9,118 bases of DNA from assembly GCA_023258775.1 (NCBI GenBank), contig JALQWJ010000052.1:1-9118 (forward strand), read 5' to 3'. The notes under the pieces were generated by a model. It did no database searches. It was given only the letters and a program-made list of their open reading frames with translations, and was not told where the DNA came from. Shown one piece after another: positions 5,871-9,118 of the stretch (its first letter is position 1; the number at the start of each line of letters is the position of its first letter). Both the position numbers and the translations under genes were made by a program. This stretch comes from Burkholderiaceae bacterium. Lineage in GTDB: Bacteria > Pseudomonadota > Gammaproteobacteria > Burkholderiales > Burkholderiaceae_E.

Positions 5871-5972
5871 TGATTGGTTAGCGTCATTAATTGGTTTGGC
5901 GTCACTGATCTGTTTGCTGTCACTGATCGGTTTGAAGTCACTGCTTGGTTTGGCTTCACTGATCGGTTTGGA
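5848..5972. repeat. 18-bp tandem array spanning the gpsA / LOG-gene junction
   Basis: About seven units with plus-strand consensus GTCACTGATCGGTTTGGC start at 5848, 5866, 5883, 5901, 5919, 5937 and 5955. Spacing is 18 bp except for one 17-bp unit (5866-5882). Diverged flanking units may begin at 5827 (21 bp long) and 5973. The array contains the last codons and TGA stop of gpsA (5958-5956), the whole gap, and the start region of the LOG gene. Read on the minus strand in the LOG frame, the units upstream of ATG 5870 give repeated K-P-I-S-D-A peptides without stops. Slippage is the probable origin; no enzyme gene or palindrome suggests a mobile repeat. Confidence 0.88.
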
Positions 5973-6966
5973 GTGACTCGTTATGACGACCAGCTCGTGC
6001 AAGCAATGCTTGCAGGGCCTGGTCTGCGCGCAGCTCACCGCTCACCAATCGATGCACGGCCTGAGTAATTGGCATGTCAACGTCAAAGCGCGCTGCTAAC
6101 TGCACGGCAACCTCGGCGGTGTAAACACCCTCTGCAACGTGGCCAAGCTCTGCCAGGATCTGTGAGATCGAAGCGCCCTTGGCCAAAGCCAGTCCGACCT
6201 GACGGTTGCGCGATAAGGATCCGGTGGCTGTTAATAACAAATCTCCAAGACCAGTCAAACCCATAAAGGTCTGCGCCCTGGCGCCCATGCGTTGCCCCAA
6301 TCGTGCGATCTCGGCAAGACCGCGCGTGAGCAGGGCAGCTCTTGCGTTATTCCCCATCCCGAGTCCGTCACTGACGCCCGCTGCAATTGCCATAATATTT
6401 TTGAGCGCGCCGCCCAGTTCAACACCAATGAGATCCTCATTGGCATAAACCCGCATTGCAGCGTGATGCATCGCTTGCCGGGCCATCAGGGCACAGTCCT
6501 CATGAGCGCTTGCAACAACCAATGCAACAGGAAGACCTTGGGCGGTTTCCTGAGCAAAGCTAGGCCCACTCAAGGCGCCCGCCTTTAAGGGTTTAACTGA
6601 CTGCTCGACCACTTGATGGGCAAGCAAGCCGCTGCCGCGTTCAAGTCCTTTGCAAAGCCACAACAATACCGGCCAATGCTTTGGCGAAACCAAGCGATCG
6701 ATGTCGGTCAGACATTCACGCAGGCCTGCCATCGGCGTGGCAAGAATCCACAACGAGGCACCCTCGATAGCCTGTTGCAGACTGTCAGTGATTGTGATGC
6801 GCTCGGGGAGCCCAAAGCCCGGAAGATATCGCTTGTTTTCCCGGTCAAGCTGCATTGACCTGACCTGCTCAGGATCACGTGCCCATAGGTTCAGCTCATG
6901 CTGCCCGGCGATGTGAATCGCAAGCGCCGTGCCCCAAGCGCCAGCGCCAATGACCGCGATGCGCAT
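5956..6966 (-). CDS. gpsA: NAD(P)-dependent glycerol-3-phosphate dehydrogenase
   Basis: Reduces dihydroxyacetone phosphate to sn-glycerol 3-phosphate, the backbone precursor of phospholipids, in the cytosol. The 336-residue length is normal. The start ATG 6966 is fixed by the N-terminal nucleotide loop MRIAVIGAGAWGTALA. Further motifs: KGLE (106-109), SGPSFAQE (133-140), catalytic K189 in GGALKNIMAIAAG, NNARAALLTRG (206-216), TGLGDLLLTATG (238-249) and SRNR (252-255). The end is slightly unusual: the last residues (NESLQTDQ) and the stop codon are encoded by the edge of the 18-bp tandem array, so the original C-terminus may have been altered; no catalytic residue is affected. secB lies 34 bp upstream on the same strand, a pairing common in proteobacteria, so co-transcription is likely. 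Confidence 0.97.
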   Translation of the reverse strand: MRIAVIGAGAWGTALAIHIAGQHELNLWARDPEQVRSMQLDRENKRYLPGFGLPERITITDSLQQAIEGASLWILATPMAGLRECLTDIDRLVSPKHWPVLLWLCKGLERGSGLLAHQVVEQSVKPLKAGALSGPSFAQETAQGLPVALVVASAHEDCALMARQAMHHAAMRVYANEDLIGVELGGALKNIMAIAAGVSDGLGMGNNARAALLTRGLAEIARLGQRMGARAQTFMGLTGLGDLLLTATGSLSRNRQVGLALAKGASISQILAELGHVAEGVYTAEVAVQLAARFDVDMPITQAVHRLVSGELRADQALQALLARAGRHNESLQTDQ

Positions 6967-7000
6967 GGCAGCAAGCGTTTATCCGCTACCTTGTACCGCT

Positions 7001-7507
7001 TCAGTGGGAAAGAATAATGCCTGAGCCGTTTCCGGACGCTGCGGCTTGCGCCTGTTGTTCGGCGATTCGCTGCTGAAAGAGCGCCTCAAAGTTGATTTCC
7101 GCCAGATGAACCGGGGGAAACCCACTTCGCTGAACAGAATCGGCAATATTTGAGCGCAAATACGGATAAATGATGCTTGGGCAAAGAATATTTGCCACGG
7201 CTTCCATTTGTTCCCCACCGATGCCTTGAGAGGTAAAAATCCCTGCTTGGGTGGCTTCGACCAAAAAGGCGACCTTGTCGGCCATCTTGGCGGTAACAGT
7301 GACTCGGACCGCTGTCTCATGCACGCCCTCACCGAGTACCTCATTGGTGATATCGAGCTGAATCTCCACACTGGGCGCGCTTGCCTCGAGGAAAATTTGC
7401 GGCGCGTTAGGCAGTTCAAGCGACATGTCTTTCAGATAAATACGCTGAATGGAAAACTGCGGGGCTTGTTCGCCTTGCGCAGCAGAAGCTTGTTGTTCGT
7501 CAGCCAT
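7001..7507 (-). CDS. secB: Protein-export chaperone SecB
   Basis: Cytosolic homotetrameric chaperone that holds precursor proteins unfolded and hands them to SecA for Sec export. 168 residues, normal length. ATG 7507 is preferred over the adjacent GTG 7510, because AAGGA sits 7 bases upstream. Family blocks are clear: FSIQRIYLKDMSLELPNAP (about 18-36), VEATQAGIF (83-91) and CPSIIYPYLRSNIAD near 107-121 followed by SGFPPVHLAEINF. Both termini are low-complexity and Gln/Ala-rich, as usual for this protein. The Shine-Dalgarno is part of a 10-bp palindrome (TCCTTAAGGA, 7515-7524). Neighbours are grxC 71 bp upstream and gpsA 34 bp downstream, on the same strand. Confidence 0.97.
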   Translation of the reverse strand: MADEQQASAAQGEQAPQFSIQRIYLKDMSLELPNAPQIFLEASAPSVEIQLDITNEVLGEGVHETAVRVTVTAKMADKVAFLVEATQAGIFTSQGIGGEQMEAVANILCPSIIYPYLRSNIADSVQRSGFPPVHLAEINFEALFQQRIAEQQAQAAASGNGSGIILSH

Positions 7508-7578
7508 CACTTAGTCCTTAAGGAAATTCGTTGGTTGCAATCATTCAGGATCATCGCTCGCGCTTACACTGCAAGACC

Positions 7579-7842
7579 TCAAGCCGAAGCGAGCAAAGGG
7601 CTTAAACCCCCAGCCCGATCAAGCGCTGCCAAATCATCAAACCCACCCACATGCGTCTCACCGATGTAGATCTGCGGGACGGTTCGCCTTCCAGTACGCT
7701 CCATCATCTCGTCTCGACGTGACGGTTCGAGGTCAATGCGAACTTTTTCAATATGCTCGACACCACGGGCACGGAGCAATTGCTCAGCGCGCTGGCAATA
7801 AGGACAAACCGCTGTGGTGTACATCACAATTGTTGCACTCAT
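7579..7842 (-). CDS. grxC: Glutaredoxin 3
   Basis: Small cytosolic thiol-disulfide oxidoreductase that uses glutathione as electron donor. An 87-residue form starts at ATG 7842 (AAGG about 8 bases upstream); a longer frame to 7896 overlaps the rhodanese gene and adds non-family residues, so it is rejected. The dithiol active site CPYC is at 13-16 in VMYTTAVCPYC, the cis-proline segment is TVPQIYI (54-60), and the glutathione-binding GGFDDL is at 66-71. Length and motifs are standard for the GrxC subgroup. The gene sits 17 bp after the rhodanese stop and 71 bp before secB, in the minus-strand block. Confidence 0.96.
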   Translation of the reverse strand: MSATIVMYTTAVCPYCQRAEQLLRARGVEHIEKVRIDLEPSRRDEMMERTGRRTVPQIYIGETHVGGFDDLAALDRAGGLSPLLASA

Positions 7843-7859
7843 GATCGACCTTTTCAGAT

Positions 7860-8264
7860 TTAAGACTTTACCAAGGGCAAACTTGCTGCCCGCCAAGCTG
7901 CCACACCCCCGGCAAGACTGTAGACACGTTCAATGCCTGCCTCGCGAATGATCGTGCTCGCCTTGGCAGCTTTTGAACCATCGCTATCAAGGACCAGGAC
8001 CGGCTTTTTGCCCTTGATTTCCGAAACCCGCTTCGGTAGGTCTACCAGGGGGATACTTTTTGCTCTGAGCAAATGGCCTGCATCATATTCGGCTGGAGAG
8101 CGCACATCGATCAAGGTGGGATCTTCATCGTTCATTAACCGGGTTGCGGTCACAGTATCAAGGCGCTCGCCACCTGCACGGTCGCGAATACTTGGCCAGA
8201 GCAACAAGCCCCCAGAAACCAGCGCCATGACGATCAAAAATAAATTCTCGACAAAAAACTGCAT
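7860..8264 (-). CDS. Membrane-anchored rhodanese-like domain protein, catalytic Cys replaced by Asp
   Basis: A 134-residue protein with one N-terminal hydrophobic helix (about 4-23) followed by a single rhodanese domain: TLIDVRSPAEYDAGHLLRAKSIPL (about 50-73) and VYSLAGGVAAWRAASLP (about 114-130). In active sulfurtransferases the loop reads roughly VxVCxxGxRA. Here it is VLVLDSDGSKAAKA, so position 93 is Asp (codon GAT at 7988-7986) where the persulfide-forming Cys should be, and there is no nearby substitute Cys. Asp at this place is known from non-catalytic rhodanese domains of other proteins. Sulfur transfer is therefore unlikely; a scaffold or ligand-binding role is an inference. A homologue commonly precedes grxC-secB in Burkholderiales. 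The start is ATG 8264; no strong Shine-Dalgarno is seen. It diverges from gpmA. Confidence 0.92.
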   Translation of the reverse strand: MQFFVENLFLIVMALVSGGLLLWPSIRDRAGGERLDTVTATRLMNDEDPTLIDVRSPAEYDAGHLLRAKSIPLVDLPKRVSEIKGKKPVLVLDSDGSKAAKASTIIREAGIERVYSLAGGVAAWRAASLPLVKS

Positions 8265-8343
8265 GGAAACATCCCAAAAAGGACGAAAAGAAAACCTGAC
8301 AGTGCAGGATCAAGTCAGCGATTATTCCACGTTGCCGGATCGC

Positions 8344-8349
8344 TACAAT
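8344..8349 (+). promoter_or_regulatory. Candidate -10 element of gpmA
   Basis: TACAAT, preceded by GC, lies 10 bases before the gpmA ATG in the 95-bp divergent region shared with the rhodanese gene. The -35 position 17 bases upstream (ATTATT) is a poor match. If this -10 is used, transcription would begin within a few bases of the start codon and give a leaderless or nearly leaderless mRNA, which fits the absence of a Shine-Dalgarno. It is a motif reading by eye only. Confidence 0.35.
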
Positions 8350-8359
8350 AGAAGCCACT

Positions 8360-9118
8360 ATGAGCTACCAAATTGTCTTCATGCGACACGGCGAAAGCCA
8401 GTGGAATTTAGAGAACCGGTTTACAGGCTGGACCGATGTAGCGCTTAGCCCAAAAGGCATCGATGAAGCCAGGCGGGCAGGGCGATTATTGCGCGAACAA
8501 GGTTTTGCTTTTGATGCGGCTTACACTTCAAGGCTGCGACGTGCAATTCACACGCTCTGGCTTGCGCTTGATGAGATGGATCAAATGTGGATCCCTGTGC
8601 ATTCAGCCTGGCAGCTCAACGAGCGTCATTACGGCGCACTGCAAGGGCTCAACAAAGCAGAGACTGCGGCGCAATATGGCGATGCACAGGTGTTGATTTG
8701 GCGGCGAGCCTATGCAATCGCCCCTGAGCCTCTAGGCCCAGGTGATCCAAGGGAAAGTGATCAAGACCCTCGGTATGCCGATGTTCCTCAAGGTCAGATA
8801 CCCCGCACCGAGTGCTTGAAAGACACGGTGGCTAGGGTTGTACCCTTTTGGAAACAGGCGCTTGCGCCCGCGATACGCGCAGGCCGCAGACTAGTCATAG
8901 CCGCCCATGGCAATTCCTTGCGAGCGCTCTTGCAGCATCTCGAGCAGATCTCAGAAGATGAAATCGTTAATTTGAATATTCCCACTGCCCAGCCCTTGCT
9001 GATTGAACTCGACAGTAACTTAACGTTTTTATCGCGTCGTTATCTTGGAGATCCCGATGTGATTGCCCGCGCTATCGCATCGGTTGCTGCACAGGGCAAG
9101 GCAGACACTGATAGGATC
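8360..9118 (+). CDS. gpmA: 2,3-bisphosphoglycerate-dependent phosphoglycerate mutase (3' end outside window)
   Basis: Interconverts 3- and 2-phosphoglycerate in glycolysis and gluconeogenesis through a phosphohistidine. The start ATG 8360 is set by [16 protein letters not shown], with H10 as the phosphorylated residue in RHGE. Other conserved parts: [13 protein letters not shown] (21-33), [12 protein letters not shown] (56-67), [17 protein letters not shown] (86-102, with E88), [15 protein letters not shown] (150-164) and [10 protein letters not shown] (181-190, with H183). It has 253 codons in the window and the frame is still open at 9118. Family members are usually about 227-250 residues, so the stop should lie very close to the right edge; the final [10 protein letters not shown] already resembles the variable tail. 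It is transcribed away from the rhodanese-grxC-secB-gpsA block. Confidence 0.97.
   Translation, partial: MSYQIVFMRHGESQWNLENRFTGWTDVALSPKGIDEARRAGRLLREQGFAFDAAYTSRLRRAIHTLWLALDEMDQMWIPVHSAWQLNERHYGALQGLNKAETAAQYGDAQVLIWRRAYAIAPEPLGPGDPRESDQDPRYADVPQGQIPRTECLKDTVARVVPFWKQALAPAIRAGRRLVIAAHGNSLRALLQHLEQISEDEIVNLNIPTAQPLLIELDSNLTFLSRRYLGDPDVIARAIASVAAQGKADTDRI

Noticed and set aside
5848..5972. Possible CRISPR array
   Set aside because: Units are contiguous without unique spacers and no cas gene is present; the same applies to the 19-bp array.
5871..6038. LOG-protein N-terminal extension from GTG 6038
   Set aside because: It would overlap gpsA by 83 bp and consist mostly of repeat-encoded residues joined to the domain only through a one-base-short unit.
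6979..7419. Minus-strand 146-codon frame overlapping secB
   Set aside because: It is another frame of the same strand through secB; the SecB protein has all family blocks and a good ribosome site.
7933..8448. Plus-strand 171-codon frame through the rhodanese gene into gpmA
   Set aside because: Antisense to the rhodanese and out of frame with gpmA; no recognisable protein.
1..9118. Mobile element, prophage, toxin-antitoxin, defence island or tRNA genes
   Set aside because: No transposase, integrase, phage, toxin or nuclease-like protein, no terminal inverted repeats with target duplications and no tRNA-like cloverleaf was recognised; nearly all DNA is accounted for by conserved housekeeping genes.

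Overview
The window is an ordinary-looking chromosomal segment of a betaproteobacterium, most probably of the order Burkholderiales. Two things point there. One is the gene order: cytochrome oxidase subunits I and II, a DUF2244 protein and a BioC-like methyltransferase, then comF and trmL, then the secB/gpsA/grxC/rhodanese cluster beside gpmA. The other is the details of single genes: CoxB carries a fused C-terminal cytochrome c domain and CtaD has a His-rich N-terminus, both as in known Burkholderiales oxidases. Base composition looks moderate (slightly GC-rich by eye). I see no mobile element, phage gene, CRISPR array, tRNA, rRNA or defence system.

Layout: (1) Positions 1-2548, minus strand: DUF2244 protein, coxB, then the 5' part of ctaD, so transcription leaves the window at its left edge. 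coxB and ctaD encode the two catalytic subunits of an aa3-type terminal oxidase. (2) 2642-3601, minus: a BioC-like methyltransferase with an eroded SAM-binding motif. (3) 3602-3838: a divergent intergenic region holding an imperfect 19-bp tandem array and a doubtful small ORF. (4) 3839-5270, plus: comF and trmL. (5) 5280-8264, minus: a five-gene block read in the order rhodanese, grxC, secB, gpsA, LOG-family gene, with gaps of 17 to about 85 bp. (6) 8360 to the right edge, plus: gpmA, cut by the window end and divergent from the rhodanese gene.

The genes are housekeeping functions: aerobic respiration (coxB, ctaD), glycolysis (gpmA), phospholipid precursor synthesis (gpsA), protein export (secB), thiol redox (grxC), tRNA wobble modification (trmL) and nucleotide salvage-type chemistry (LOG). 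I found no hidden undescribed system. What stands out is small-scale: three independent short tandem repeat arrays in 2.5 kb (19-bp units between genes, a 6-bp unit inside comF, an 18-bp unit spanning the gpsA/LOG junction), a rhodanese whose catalytic Cys is Asp, and a methyltransferase lacking the usual glycine-rich motif I. These suggest local replication slippage and two proteins that may have lost classical catalysis.
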